Below the pieces are notes generated by a model. That model ran no database searches. It was not told where the DNA came from and worked only from the letters and a program-made list of their open reading frames with translations. The translations under genes were made by a program, and so were the position numbers. 64,000 bases of DNA from contig NZ_JAJSBI010000028.1 in NCBI RefSeq assembly GCF_021261325.1, positions 60,105-124,104 on the forward strand, given 5' to 3'. Positions 26,657 to 36,694 of this stretch are shown here, piece after piece. Source of the DNA: Streptomyces guryensis (GTDB lineage: Bacteria; Actinomycetota; Actinomycetes; Streptomycetales; Streptomycetaceae). The stretch's first letter is position 1, and the number at the start of each line of letters is the position of its first letter.

Positions 26657-27267
26657 GCACGACGACCGTTCCCGCCCGCGCCGCCTGGTCCTCCGTCGTC
26701 CGCACGGGCCAGACGCTGACCATCACCGACCTGCACGGCAACCAGGCAGTCGACTTCCTCGTCTACGACGCCCACGACACCTCGGTCCGCTACAGCGCCC
26801 CCGACACCGTCCACGCCCAGGGCAGCATCTTCCTGACCACGGGCAGCGTGCTGATGTCCAACGAGCACACCCCGCTGATGACGCTGACCGCCGACGACGT
26901 GGGCCGCCACGACACGGTCGGCGGGGCCTGCTCCAAGGAGTCGAACAGCCTCCGCTACGGCCACCACACCTGGTCCCAGCACGCGTGCGTGGACAACTTC
27001 CTGGCCGAGGGCGCGAAACACGGTCTCGGCAAGCGCGACCTCGTCTCCAACATCAACTGGTACATGAACGTGCCCGTCGAGAAGGACGGCACCCTCGGCA
27101 TCGTCGACGGCCTCTCCGCGCCGGGCCTGAAGCTGACCCTGCGCGCCGAACGCGACGTCCTCGTCCTGGTCTCCAACTGCCCCCAGATCAACAACCCGTG
27201 CAACGGCTTCGAGCCGACGGCGGTGGAGATGACGATCGGGGCCGCGGCTTCGGGGGCCGACGCATGA
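26653..27267 (+). CDS. DUF1989 protein, second probable carboxyguanidine deiminase subunit (associated protein 1)
   Basis: This 204-residue paralogue of the preceding protein contains LTITDLHGNQAVDFLVYDA, LTADDVGRHDTVGGACS and VSNCPQINNPCNGFEPT. The conserved Cys/His set resembles that of its partner. Start and stop codons overlap its neighbours (ATGA both sides), implying coupled synthesis of a heteromeric enzyme with the upstream DUF1989 protein. Confidence 0.85.
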   Translation: MSTTTVPARAAWSSVVRTGQTLTITDLHGNQAVDFLVYDAHDTSVRYSAPDTVHAQGSIFLTTGSVLMSNEHTPLMTLTADDVGRHDTVGGACSKESNSLRYGHHTWSQHACVDNFLAEGAKHGLGKRDLVSNINWYMNVPVEKDGTLGIVDGLSAPGLKLTLRAERDVLVLVSNCPQINNPCNGFEPTAVEMTIGAAASGADA

Positions 27268-30200
27268 GCTTCGACACGCTGCTGGTCGCCAACCGGGGCG
27301 AGATCGCGGTCCGGATCATCCGCACCGCCCGCGAACTCGGCCTGCGCACGGTCGCCGTGTACTCCGATGCGGACCGCTCCGCCCCCCACGTGCGGCTCGC
27401 CGACGAGGCGGTACGGCTCGGCCCGGCGCCCGCGAAGGAGTCGTACCTCGGCGCCGACCTGGTGCTGAAGGCGGCCAAGGACACCGGCGCGGGGGCGATC
27501 CACCCCGGCTACGGCTTCCTGTCCGAGGACGCGGCCTTCGCGCGTCGCTGCGAGGACGCCGGGATCGTGTTCGTCGGCCCGACCCCCGGGCAGCTGGAGC
27601 TGTTCGGCGCCAAGCACACGGCGCGGGCGGCGGCCGAGGCGGCGGGTGTGCCGCTGGCGCCGGGGACGGGACTGCTGGCCTCTGTGGAGGAGGCCCTGGC
27701 GCAGGCCACCGTGATCGGCTACCCGGTCATGCTCAAGGCGACCGGTGGCGGCGGCGGTATCGGTATGTCGGCATGTCGGTCAGCCGATGAACTGACCGAC
27801 GCCTGGGAGCGGGTGCAGCGCGTCGCCGCCGCCTCCTTCTCCTCCGCGGGTGTCTTCCTGGAGCGGCTCGTCGAGCACGCCCGCCATGTCGAGGTGCAGG
27901 TCTTCGGCGACGGCGAGGGCCGGGTCGTCACCTTCGGCGACCGCGACTGCTCCCTCCAGCGCCGCAACCAGAAGGTGCTGGAGGAGGCCCCGGCCCCGGA
28001 CCTCCCGGATCGCATACGCAAGCAACTCGCCGCGAGCGCCCGCGACTTGTGTGCCTCCGTCGGCTACCGCTCCGCCGGCACCGTCGAGTTCGTCTACGAC
28101 GCCGCCCGCGAGGAGGCGCACTTCCTCGAGGTCAACACCCGCCTCCAGGTGGAGCATCCGGTCACGGAGGAGATCTACGGCGTCGACCTCGTCGCCTGGA
28201 TGCTGCGCCTGGCCCGCGGCGAGTCGGACGTCGTACGCGAACCGGGCGCACCCCGCGGCCACGCCGTCGAGGCCCGCCTCTACGCCGAGGACCCCTCGCA
28301 CGGACACCGGCCCAGCGCCGGCCTGCTGACGCGGGTCGAGTTCCCGCCGGGCGTGCGTCTCGACGGCTGGGTGGAGACCGGCACCGAGGTGACGACGTCG
28401 TACGACCCGATGCTCGCCAAGGTCATCGCCTACGGCCCCGACCGCGCCCACGCGCTCCGCAGACTGGACGAGGCACTGGCCCGCACCCGCGTCGACGGCA
28501 TCGAGACCAACCTGGGCCTGGTGCGCGCGGCGCTCGCCGACCGGGACTTCCAGGCCGCCGCTCACTCCACGGCGACGCTTGCCTCCGTGACCGACCCGAC
28601 GCCGCGTGTCGAGGTCGTCTCCGGCGGCACCCTCACCACCGTGCAGGACTGGCCCGGCCGCACCGGCCACTGGCAGGTCGGCGTGCCGCCGAGCGGCCCG
28701 ATGGACGACCTGTCCTTCCGGCTCGGCAACCGGGCGCTCGGCAACCAGGAGGGTGCCCCGGGTCTCGAATGCACGCTCCGGGGGCCGTCGTTGAGGTTCA
28801 CGCACCCGACGACGGTGTGCGTGACGGGCGCCCCGGCGGCCGTGAGCGTGGACGGGACGGCGGCCCCCCAGTGGGAACCGGTGACGGTGCCGGCGGGTGC
28901 CGTACTGGAGATCGGCGCACCGTCACAGCACGGCCTGCGCACCTATGTGCTCTTCGCCGGCGGCCTGGACATACCGGGCTTCCTGGGGAGCGCGAGCACC
29001 TTCACACTCGGCCGGTTCGGCGGGCACGGCGGCCGGGCGCTGCGCACGGGCGACGTACTGCACGGCGGTACGGTCGCCGAGGGCACCCCGGTGCCTGTCG
29101 ACGACCGCCCGTCCTTCACCGCCGTATGGCACCTCGGCGCGGCCGAAGGACCCCATGCGGCACCGGAGTTCTTCACCGAGGACGACATCCGCGACTTCTA
29201 CGCCGCCGACTGGAAGGTCCACTTCAACTCGGCCCGCACCGGCGTGCGGCTGGTCGGCCCGAAGCCGCGCTGGGCACGCACCGACGGCGGCGAGGCGGGC
29301 CTGCACCCGTCCAACATCCACGACACCCCGTACTCCGTCGGTGCCGTCGACTACACCGGCGACATGCCGGTGCTGCTCGGCCCGGACGGCCCCTCCCTCG
29401 GCGGGTTCGTCTGCCCGGCCACGGTCCTGACCGGCGAGCGGTGGAAGCTGGGCCAGCTGCGCCCGGGCGACACGGTGCGTTTCGCGCCGGTGACCGTCGA
29501 CGGCTCGCCCCGCGCGGACATCGTGGACGGCGGCATACTGGCCCGCGACGGCGACATCACCTACCGCCGCAGCGGCGACGACAACCTGCTGGTCGAATTC
29601 GGGCCCATGCAGCTCGACCTGGCTCTCCGCATGCGCGTCCACGCGCTGATGGAGGCGGTGGCCGAGGAGGGCCCCGAAGGCGTCACGGACCTCACACCGG
29701 GCATCCGCTCACTGCAGATCCGGACGGACCCGAGCCGCCTGCCCCAGCACCAACTCCTCGCCGCGGTACGGGAGATCACGGCGACGCTCCCGCCCACGGA
29801 CGAGCTCGTCGTCCCCTCCCGCACCGTGCACCTCCCCCTCTCCTGGGACGACCCGGCGACCCGCGAGGCGATCGCCCGCTACATGGCGGGTGTCCGTGAC
29901 GACGCCCCCTGGTGCCCGTGGAACATCGAGTTCATCCGCCGGGTCAACGGCCTGGAGTCGGTGAACGACGTGTACGACACGGTCTTCGACGCGGAGTACC
30001 TCGTACTGGGCCTGGGAGACGTGTACCTGGGCGCCCCCGTGGCGACCCCGCTCGACCCCCGCCACCGCCTGGTGACCACGAAGTACAACCCGGCACGCAC
30101 CTGGACCGCCGAGAACTCGGTCGGCATCGGCGGGGCGTACCTGTGCGTCTACGGCATGGAGGGCCCGGGCGGCTACCAGTTCGTGGGCCGTACGACGCAG

Positions 30201-30776
30201 GTGTGGTCGGGGTGGCAGCAGCGCGGCGCGTTCGAGCCGGGCTCGCCCTGGCTGCTGCGCTTCTTCGACCGCATCAGGTGGTATCCGGTGGACGCGGACG
30301 AACTCCTCGACCTGCGCGCGGACATCACGTCCGGCCGCTTCGTGCCGCGCATCGAGGAGGGCACTTTCTCACTCGCCGAGTACCAGGGCTTCCTGGACGA
30401 GAACGCCGAGTCGATCGGTGAGTTCAGGGCCCGGCAGCAGACGGCCTTCGCCGCGGAGCGGGACGCCTGGGAGGCCGTCGGCGAGTTCACCCGGGCCGAG
30501 GCGGCGGCCGCACCGGCGGCTCCTCCGGCCGAGGTGACCATCCCGGCGGGCGGCCGCCTTGTCGAGGCCGAATTCGCCGCCTGCGTATGGCAGTTGATCG
30601 TGTCGCCCGGTGACGAGGTGACGGCCGGACAGCCGCTCCTCGCCCTGGAGGCGATGAAGATGGAGTCCAGGGTGCACGCCCCGATCGACGGCGTGGTGGC
30701 GGAGATCCTGGCCGTGCCGGGCGACCAGGTGGAGGCGGGGACGGCACTGCTGGTCCTGGCCCCGGCCGCGCACTGA
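27264..30776 (+). CDS. guanidine carboxylase / urea carboxylase (biotin-dependent)
   Basis: The 1170-residue enzyme has biotin carboxylase domains (about 1-445; VANRGEIAVRI, GGGGGIG, EVNTRLQVEHPVTE). A KipA/AHS2 carboxyltransferase half follows (about 445-760), then a KipI/AHS1 half (about 770-1030) and a C-terminal biotinyl domain with EAMKMES (biotinyl Lys1132). It carboxylates urea or guanidine with ATP and bicarbonate. The neighbouring DUF1989 pair argues for guanidine as the real substrate. It is translationally coupled to them by ATGA. Which residue occupies the urea/guanidine-discriminating position was not resolved by eye. Confidence 0.9.
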   Translation: MSFDTLLVANRGEIAVRIIRTARELGLRTVAVYSDADRSAPHVRLADEAVRLGPAPAKESYLGADLVLKAAKDTGAGAIHPGYGFLSEDAAFARRCEDAGIVFVGPTPGQLELFGAKHTARAAAEAAGVPLAPGTGLLASVEEALAQATVIGYPVMLKATGGGGGIGMSACRSADELTDAWERVQRVAAASFSSAGVFLERLVEHARHVEVQVFGDGEGRVVTFGDRDCSLQRRNQKVLEEAPAPDLPDRIRKQLAASARDLCASVGYRSAGTVEFVYDAAREEAHFLEVNTRLQVEHPVTEEIYGVDLVAWMLRLARGESDVVREPGAPRGHAVEARLYAEDPSHGHRPSAGLLTRVEFPPGVRLDGWVETGTEVTTSYDPMLAKVIAYGPDRAHALRRLDEALARTRVDGIETNLGLVRAALADRDFQAAAHSTATLASVTDPTPRVEVVSGGTLTTVQDWPGRTGHWQVGVPPSGPMDDLSFRLGNRALGNQEGAPGLECTLRGPSLRFTHPTTVCVTGAPAAVSVDGTAAPQWEPVTVPAGAVLEIGAPSQHGLRTYVLFAGGLDIPGFLGSASTFTLGRFGGHGGRALRTGDVLHGGTVAEGTPVPVDDRPSFTAVWHLGAAEGPHAAPEFFTEDDIRDFYAADWKVHFNSARTGVRLVGPKPRWARTDGGEAGLHPSNIHDTPYSVGAVDYTGDMPVLLGPDGPSLGGFVCPATVLTGERWKLGQLRPGDTVRFAPVTVDGSPRADIVDGGILARDGDITYRRSGDDNLLVEFGPMQLDLALRMRVHALMEAVAEEGPEGVTDLTPGIRSLQIRTDPSRLPQHQLLAAVREITATLPPTDELVVPSRTVHLPLSWDDPATREAIARYMAGVRDDAPWCPWNIEFIRRVNGLESVNDVYDTVFDAEYLVLGLGDVYLGAPVATPLDPRHRLVTTKYNPARTWTAENSVGIGGAYLCVYGMEGPGGYQFVGRTTQVWSGWQQRGAFEPGSPWLLRFFDRIRWYPVDADELLDLRADITSGRFVPRIEEGTFSLAEYQGFLDENAESIGEFRARQQTAFAAERDAWEAVGEFTRAEAAAAPAAPPAEVTIPAGGRLVEAEFAACVWQLIVSPGDEVTAGQPLLALEAMKMESRVHAPIDGVVAEILAVPGDQVEAGTALLVLAPAAH

Positions 30777-30796
30777 ACCACACCGAGGAGCAAGAG

Positions 30797-32446
30797 ATGT
30801 CCGCTGTGAACCGTGTCCGTGCCGCCTACGCCCGCATCGAGGCCGTGGACCGTCCCGAGATCTGGATCGACCTGCGCCCGCGGGCCGAGGTCGAGGCGGA
30901 GGCGGACGCCATCGACGCCCGGGTGGCGGCAGGTGAGCAACTGCCGCTTGCCGGACGCCTCTTCGCGGCGAAGGGCAACATCGACGTGGCCGGTCTGCCC
31001 ACCACCGCGGGCTGCCCGGCGTACGCCTACCAGCCGGAGGCGGACGCACCGGTCGTCGCCCGCCTGCGCGCGGCGGGAGCGATCGTGCTGGGCACGACCA
31101 ACCTGGACCAGTTCGCGACGGGTCTGGTGGGCACGCGCTCGCCCCTCGGCGCGGTCCGCAACGCACACGATCCCGCCCGCGTCAGTGGCGGCTCCAGCTC
31201 CGGCTCGGCCGTCGCCGTGGCGCTGGGCATCGTCGACCTCGCGCTGGGCACGGACACCGCGGGCTCGGGCCGGGTCCCGGCCGCGTTCAACGGCATCGTC
31301 GGCCTCAAACCGACCCGCGGTCTGGTCCCGACGGCGGGCGTGGTCCCGGCCTGCGCCTCCCTCGACTGTGTGACGGTGTTCGCCCGCACCCTCCCGGAGG
31401 CCGAGCAGGCGCTGTCCTTGATGACCTCCCCGCCGGACCGCGAACTCCCGCCGCTGCCCCAGCGGGCTCCCGGCCCGTGGCGCATCGCGGTCCCGCCGCG
31501 GGAGCAGCTCGGTGAGCTGGACAAGGGCTGGGCGGAGGCGTACGAGGCGGCGATACGCCGGCTCGAAGCGGCCGGAGCCGGCATCCGCACCCTCGACCTG
31601 ACGGCCTTCACCGAGGCGGCAGCGATGCTCTACGAGGGCGCTTTCGTCGCCGAGCGCTACACGGCGGTCGGCACCTTTGTCGACAAGGCGATCGCAGACG
31701 GCGCGGCGGGCCTCGATCCCACCGTCGCCGGCATCATCACCCGCGCCCGCGACATCCCGGCCCACCGGCTCTACGCAGACGCCGACCGCCTGGCCGCCCT
31801 GCGGGCCCGCGCCCTCGCGGAACTGGCCGACGCGGACGCCCTGCTGCTGCCCACCACCCCCGGCCACCCGACCCTCGCCGAGGTGGCCGCCGACCCGCTG
31901 GGCGCCAACGCCCGCCTGGGCCGCTTCACCAACTCCACCAACCTCTTCGACCTGGCGGCGGCCGCCGTCCCGGCGGGCGAGGTGAACGGTCTGCCGTTCG
32001 GCGTGATGCTGATCGGCCCGGCCTTCAGCGACGAACGCCTGGCCCGGATCGCCGCACTGCTCCAGCCTGACACGCGGGTGGCGGTGGTGGGCGCGCACCT
32101 GACGGGCCAGCCCCTCAACCCGCAACTCCTGGCCCTGGGCGCCCGCTTGGACCGTACGACCACGACCGCCCCCGCCTACCGCCTGCACGCCCTGCGCACG
32201 ACGCCCCCGAAGCCGGGCCTCGTCCACGTCGGCGAGGGCGGCACGGCGATCGAGACGGAGGTCTGGGCCCTCCCGACGGAGGGCCTGGGCCGCCTGCTGG
32301 CGACGCTCCCCCGCCCGATGACCCTGGGCAGCGTGGAACTGGCGGACGGCACCCGCGTCCCCGGCTTCCTGTGCGAACCGTCCGCCCTCACGGACGCCGA
32401 GGACATCACGTCATACGGCAGCTGGCGGGCATACCTCAGCCGCTGA
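30797..32446 (+). CDS. atzF: allophanate hydrolase (AtzF family)
   Basis: The 549-residue protein is an amidase-signature hydrolase with triad Lys59 (AAKGNID), cis-Ser133 (GGSSSGS) and Ser157 (DTAGSGR). The spacings of 74 and 24 equal those of AtzF. It also has the C-terminal allophanate hydrolase domain (about 430-549). It splits allophanate to ammonia and carbon dioxide, the last step of the pathway encoded by the three preceding genes. GAGGAGCAAGAG precedes the ATG. Confidence 0.9.
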   Translation: MSAVNRVRAAYARIEAVDRPEIWIDLRPRAEVEAEADAIDARVAAGEQLPLAGRLFAAKGNIDVAGLPTTAGCPAYAYQPEADAPVVARLRAAGAIVLGTTNLDQFATGLVGTRSPLGAVRNAHDPARVSGGSSSGSAVAVALGIVDLALGTDTAGSGRVPAAFNGIVGLKPTRGLVPTAGVVPACASLDCVTVFARTLPEAEQALSLMTSPPDRELPPLPQRAPGPWRIAVPPREQLGELDKGWAEAYEAAIRRLEAAGAGIRTLDLTAFTEAAAMLYEGAFVAERYTAVGTFVDKAIADGAAGLDPTVAGIITRARDIPAHRLYADADRLAALRARALAELADADALLLPTTPGHPTLAEVAADPLGANARLGRFTNSTNLFDLAAAAVPAGEVNGLPFGVMLIGPAFSDERLARIAALLQPDTRVAVVGAHLTGQPLNPQLLALGARLDRTTTTAPAYRLHALRTTPPKPGLVHVGEGGTAIETEVWALPTEGLGRLLATLPRPMTLGSVELADGTRVPGFLCEPSALTDAEDITSYGSWRAYLSR

Positions 32447-32658
32447 CCCCACTCGGCCGACCCGGTGGAGGCCCAGCCGACGCTCTTCAGGTTGCGGCGC
32501 CGACAGACCGTCGCGGCGACGAACCGCGGCCCCCACGAGGCCGACGCGCCGTGAAAGCGCCACGCTCCGCCCCGCGAATCGGACGGCCTGCCGCCTCACT
32601 CCCCGGCCCGATGATTCAGAACCCGGCGCCCAGCAGCACGCCGCCCCGCCCGCGGAAG

Positions 32659-32701
32659 CCGAAGCACCGCGATCCCGGTCAGCGGGAGCGCGGTGCTTCG
32701 G
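32659..32701. terminator. hairpin between the allophanate hydrolase and helicase genes
   Basis: Perfect 13-bp arms (32659-32671 and 32689-32701) with a 17-base loop lie in the 321-base gap between convergent genes. The rest of the gap (32447-32767) shows no gene. Confidence 0.7.
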
Positions 32702-32767
32702 CCGGGTCGGCGTCGTCCGGGACGCCGCCTCGGCCCTGGTGGAGTCGGCCCCGGCGGGGTCGGTGGC

Positions 32768-35584
32768 TCAGCCCACGGACGAGTAGGCCACCACTCCGCG
32801 CAGCAGCAGGTCGACCGCCTTGCGCGCGTTCTTCGCGACCGTCGAACTCTCCCCGCCGGAGACGGGAGCCGCCGCCGAGATCTGCCCGAGCACGTCGATG
32901 ACCTGCTTGCACCACCGTACGAAGTCCCCGGCCGGCATCTCGGCCTCCCGCAGCACCTCGTCGAGCCCCTTGCCGTCGGCCCACATGTACGCGGCCCAGG
33001 CGAACCCGAGGTCCGGTTCCCGCTGTCCCACGCCCTCGGTCTGGGTGATGCGGAAGTCCTCCTCCAGGGCGTCCAGCCGCCCCCAGATCCGCACCATCTC
33101 GCCGAGCGCGGCCTTCGCCTTGCCGGAGGGCAGCTTCGGGGCCATGGCGTCGTCGCCCACCCGTGCCTCGTACACCAACGCCGAGACACAGGCGGCCAGT
33201 TCGGCAGGGCCGAGCCCGTTCCAGACACCGGCCCGCAGGCATTCACTGGCCAGCAGGTCGAGTTCGCCGTACAGCCGTGCCAGCCGCTTGCCGTGCTCGG
33301 TGACCTCGTCGCCCCGCAGATAGTCCAGCTCGGTCAACAGCGCCACGATCCGGTCGAACGTCCGCGCGATCGTGTTCGTGCGGCCCTCGATACGACGCTC
33401 CAGCTGCGAGGTGTCCCGCAGCAGCCGGTGATACCGCTCCGCCCAGCGCGCGTGGTCCTCACGCTCGTCGCACCCATGGCAGGGGTGCGCGCGCAGGGCG
33501 GTCCGCAGCCGCGCGATCTCGCGGTCGTCAGCCGCCTGGGAGCGCTTCTTGCGGGCCCGCTCCGGCGGAATATGCCCGGCCTTGGTGCGCAGCGCGGAGG
33601 CGAGGTCCCTGCGGGACTGCGGGGAGCGCGGGTTGAAGGACTTCGGGATGCGCATCCGCTCCAGCGCCTCGACCGGTACCGGGAAGTCCATCGAGGCGAG
33701 CCGCTTGACCTGCCGCTCGGCGGTCAGGACCAGCGGACGCGGCCCGTCATGGTGCTCGAAGCCCCGGTGGCCGTTGGAACGCCCCGCCGGCAGCCCGGGA
33801 TCCAGCACCAGCGCCAGACCCGCGTACTTGCCCGTCGGCACATGGATGACATCGCCCGGCTTCAGCTTCTCCAGCGCGACGGCGGCCTCGGCACGCCGCT
33901 CGACCGCACCCTGCCGGGCCAGCTCGTTCTCCCGGTCCTTGAGCTCGCGGCGCAGCCGCGCGTACTCGTCGAAGTCGCCCAAGTGGCAGGTCATGGAGGC
34001 CTTGTAGCCGTCCAGGCCCTCCTCGTTGCGCTGCACCTGCCGGGAGATCCCGACGACCGACTTGTCGGCCTGGAACTGCGCGAACGACGTCTCGAGGAGC
34101 TCACGCGAGCGGTGCCGGCCGAACTGCTCGACCAGGTTGACCGCCATGTTGTACGAGGGCTTGAAGCTGGAGCGCAGCGGGTAGGTGCGCGTGCCGGCCA
34201 GTCCCGCGAGGTGCTCGGGGCTCATCCCGCGCTGCCACAGGACGACCGCGTGTCCCTCGACGTCGATGCCGCGCCGGCCCGCGCGGCCGGTCAACTGTGT
34301 GTACTCGCCGGGGGTGATGTCGGCGTGCTGTTCGCCGTTCCACTTGACGAGCTTCTCCAACACCACGGAGCGCGCGGGCATGTTGATGCCGAGCGCGAGG
34401 GTCTCGGTGGCGAACACTGCCTTCACCAGCCCCCGCACGAACAGCTCCTCGACGACCTCCTTGAACGTCGGCAGCATGCCCGCGTGGTGGGCCGCGATAC
34501 CGCGCTCCAGGCCCTCCAGCCACTCGTAGTAGCCGAGGACGTGCAGGTCCTCGGTGGGGATGGCGGCGGTGCGCTCCTCGACGAGGGCACGGACCTTGTC
34601 CCGCGCCTCGTCGTCGTTGAGCCGCAGCCCCGCGTACAGGCACTGCTGTACGGCGGCCTCGCAGGCGGCGCGGCTGAAGATGAAGGTGATGGCGGGCAGC
34701 AGGCCCTCGGCGTCGAGCCGTTCGATGACCTCGGGGCGTCCCGGGGTCCAGACCCGCGACCGCTGTCTGCGCTCCCGCTCGCGGTCGGCCTCGCGCATCG
34801 CCCGGCCCCGTCTGCGGTCCTGGTACGACGGACGCTGGGCCTCCATCCGGGCCAGGCGGGTGAGGTCGGGGTTGACGGCCTTCTTGTGGCCCTCGCCCTC
34901 CTCGAACAGGTCGTACATCCGCCGCCCGGCGAGCACGTGCTGGAACAGCGGCACGGGCCGGTGCTCGGACACGATCACCTCGGTGTCACCACGGACGGTG
35001 TCGAGCCAGTCACCGAACTCCTCGGCGTTGGACACGGTCGCCGAGAGGGACACCAGAGTCACCGACTCGGGCAGGTGGATGATCACCTCTTCCCATACGG
35101 CGCCGCGGAAGCGGTCGGAGAGGTAGTGCACCTCGTCCATGACCACGTAGCCGAGGCCGAGGAGGGTCTGCGAGCCCGCGTACAGCATGTTCCGCAGCAC
35201 CTCGGTGGTCATCACGACCACCGGGGCGTCGGGGTTGATGCTGTTGTCGCCGGTGAGCAGTCCGACCATGCCGTCCCCGTAACGACGGCTCAGGTCCGCG
35301 TACTTCTGGTTCGACAGCGCCTTGATGGGTGTCGTGTAGAAGCACTTCCTGCCCTGCATCAGGGCGAGGTGGACGGCGAACTCGCCCACGATCGTCTTGC
35401 CGGAGCCGGTGGGCGCGGCGACCAGCACACCCTTGCCCGCTTCGAGTGCCTGGCAGGCCTCTATCTGGAACTGGTCGAGGCCGAAGTCGTACATCTCGCG
35501 GAAGGGGGCGAGCGCGGTGGCCTGCTCGGCAGCGCGCCTGCGGGCAGCCGCGTACCGCTCAGCCGGGGAGAGTTCCTCTGTCAT
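32768..35584 (-). CDS. Ski2-like DEAD/DEAH-box RNA helicase (HelY type)
   Basis: The 938-residue helicase starts MTEELSPAERY. Motifs are APTGSGKT (Walker A), DEVHYLSD (DEAD-box II), SATVSN (III) and TGRAGRRGIDVEGHAV (VI). The C-terminal third, with the DSHCT-like segment ending DLLLRGVVAYSSVG, matches the Ski2/Mtr4/HelY group involved in RNA processing or decay. The ATG at 35584 is chosen at the conserved TEELSPAERYA N-terminus; an upstream in-frame ATG (35662) would add unrelated residues. It lies upstream of the proteasome region and transcriptionally apart from tatC. Confidence 0.9.
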   Translation of the reverse strand: MTEELSPAERYAAARRRAAEQATALAPFREMYDFGLDQFQIEACQALEAGKGVLVAAPTGSGKTIVGEFAVHLALMQGRKCFYTTPIKALSNQKYADLSRRYGDGMVGLLTGDNSINPDAPVVVMTTEVLRNMLYAGSQTLLGLGYVVMDEVHYLSDRFRGAVWEEVIIHLPESVTLVSLSATVSNAEEFGDWLDTVRGDTEVIVSEHRPVPLFQHVLAGRRMYDLFEEGEGHKKAVNPDLTRLARMEAQRPSYQDRRRGRAMREADRERERRQRSRVWTPGRPEVIERLDAEGLLPAITFIFSRAACEAAVQQCLYAGLRLNDDEARDKVRALVEERTAAIPTEDLHVLGYYEWLEGLERGIAAHHAGMLPTFKEVVEELFVRGLVKAVFATETLALGINMPARSVVLEKLVKWNGEQHADITPGEYTQLTGRAGRRGIDVEGHAVVLWQRGMSPEHLAGLAGTRTYPLRSSFKPSYNMAVNLVEQFGRHRSRELLETSFAQFQADKSVVGISRQVQRNEEGLDGYKASMTCHLGDFDEYARLRRELKDRENELARQGAVERRAEAAVALEKLKPGDVIHVPTGKYAGLALVLDPGLPAGRSNGHRGFEHHDGPRPLVLTAERQVKRLASMDFPVPVEALERMRIPKSFNPRSPQSRRDLASALRTKAGHIPPERARKKRSQAADDREIARLRTALRAHPCHGCDEREDHARWAERYHRLLRDTSQLERRIEGRTNTIARTFDRIVALLTELDYLRGDEVTEHGKRLARLYGELDLLASECLRAGVWNGLGPAELAACVSALVYEARVGDDAMAPKLPSGKAKAALGEMVRIWGRLDALEEDFRITQTEGVGQREPDLGFAWAAYMWADGKGLDEVLREAEMPAGDFVRWCKQVIDVLGQISAAAPVSGGESSTVAKNARKAVDLLLRGVVAYSSVG

Positions 35585-35663
35585 CGTGCTTTCGAGCGTA
35601 CCGGGCCGCACTGACAACAGGACGATCATTATCCGTTCCGGGCCCCTCACCGCGCACAGCACA

Positions 35664-35692
35664 AGGGCCGGACGGGTCTTCCGTCCGGCCCT
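35664..35692 (-). terminator. tat operon terminator hairpin
   Basis: Twelve-bp perfect arms (AGGGCCGGACGG, 35664-35675; CCGTCCGGCCCT, 35681-35692) with loop GTCTT lie 29 bases beyond the tatC stop codon. Confidence 0.8.
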
Positions 35693-35720
35693 CGCTCATG
35701 CCGTTGCTTCGGGGTGTTGC

Positions 35721-36647
35721 TCAGGTGACGTCGTCGTAGCCGTTGACGCTCCCGTTGGCCTGCTCGGGCACGGACGGCCCCGCCGACACGCGCTCGACCT
35801 CGCCGACGGGTTCCGGCGTCAGGTCGAGGTCCGACGCCTCGTCGTCGTCCAGCTGGGCGTCGGGGTTGGCACGCTGACGGCGGCGGTCGTTGAGCATGGC
35901 GACGCCGACCGCGATGAAGTACAGGACCACGATGGGCCCGGCCAGCGCGATCATGCCGAAGGGGTCGGTGGTGGGAGTCGCCACCGCTCCGAAGACGAAG
36001 ACGCCCATGACGACGCCGCGCCACCAGCTGACCATCCTGCGGCCGGTCACGATGCCCGCGAAGTTGAGCATGACCAGCACCAGGGGCAGCTCGAAGGCGC
36101 CGCCGAAGATGAGGATCATCCGGACGATGAAGTCCAGGACCTTGTCCATCGGCAGGATGTTCGCCGAGCCCTGGGGCGTGATCCCCAGGAGCACGCGCAT
36201 GCTGATGGGCAGGATCGTGTAGGCGAGCCAGGCACCGCTCAGGAAGAGCGGGACGGCGGCGGACACGAACCAGTACGTGTACTTCCGCTCGTGCTTGTGC
36301 AGGCCCGGCGCCACGAACGCCCAGAGCTGGTAGAGCCAGACCGGGCTGGAGAGGACGGCGCCCGCCATGAAGCACACCTTCACCGTGGTGGTGAAGGGGG
36401 ACAACAGGTCGGTGTACGCGATGACAGCGCAGGTGCCTCCGGTGGACTCGCCCAGACCCGTCGTGCAGCGCGGCACGGGGTCTATCAGGAAGTTCATCAG
36501 GTCCTGGCTGTAAAAGGCGGCCACCACGGACACGACCGTGATCGCCAGCATGCCCTTCGCGAGCCGGTTGCGGAGCTCACGAAGGTGATCCACGAGCGGC
36601 ATCCGCCCCTCGGGATCCTTCTCCTTCTTGCGGGCAGACTTGAGCAA
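35721..36647 (-). CDS. tatC: twin-arginine translocase subunit TatC
   Basis: The 308-residue protein has six hydrophobic helices and the TatC N-terminal signature MPLVDHLRELRNRL, plus the conserved FPL region (GGAFELPLVLVML). The C-terminal cytoplasmic tail is long, acidic and divergent, as in other actinobacteria. With TatA it exports folded twin-arginine precursors. tatA lies 47 bases upstream on the same strand. Confidence 0.95.
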   Translation of the reverse strand: MLKSARKKEKDPEGRMPLVDHLRELRNRLAKGMLAITVVSVVAAFYSQDLMNFLIDPVPRCTTGLGESTGGTCAVIAYTDLLSPFTTTVKVCFMAGAVLSSPVWLYQLWAFVAPGLHKHERKYTYWFVSAAVPLFLSGAWLAYTILPISMRVLLGITPQGSANILPMDKVLDFIVRMILIFGGAFELPLVLVMLNFAGIVTGRRMVSWWRGVVMGVFVFGAVATPTTDPFGMIALAGPIVVLYFIAVGVAMLNDRRRQRANPDAQLDDDEASDLDLTPEPVGEVERVSAGPSVPEQANGSVNGYDDVT

Positions 36648-36694
36648 CCCACGTCCTCATCTCGTGCGGCAGGCCGGAGGTGTCCGGCCCTGCG

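Noticed and set aside
32693..35614. 973-codon plus-strand open frame over the helicase
   Set aside because: The opposite strand carries all helicase motifs; this frame is a compositional shadow.
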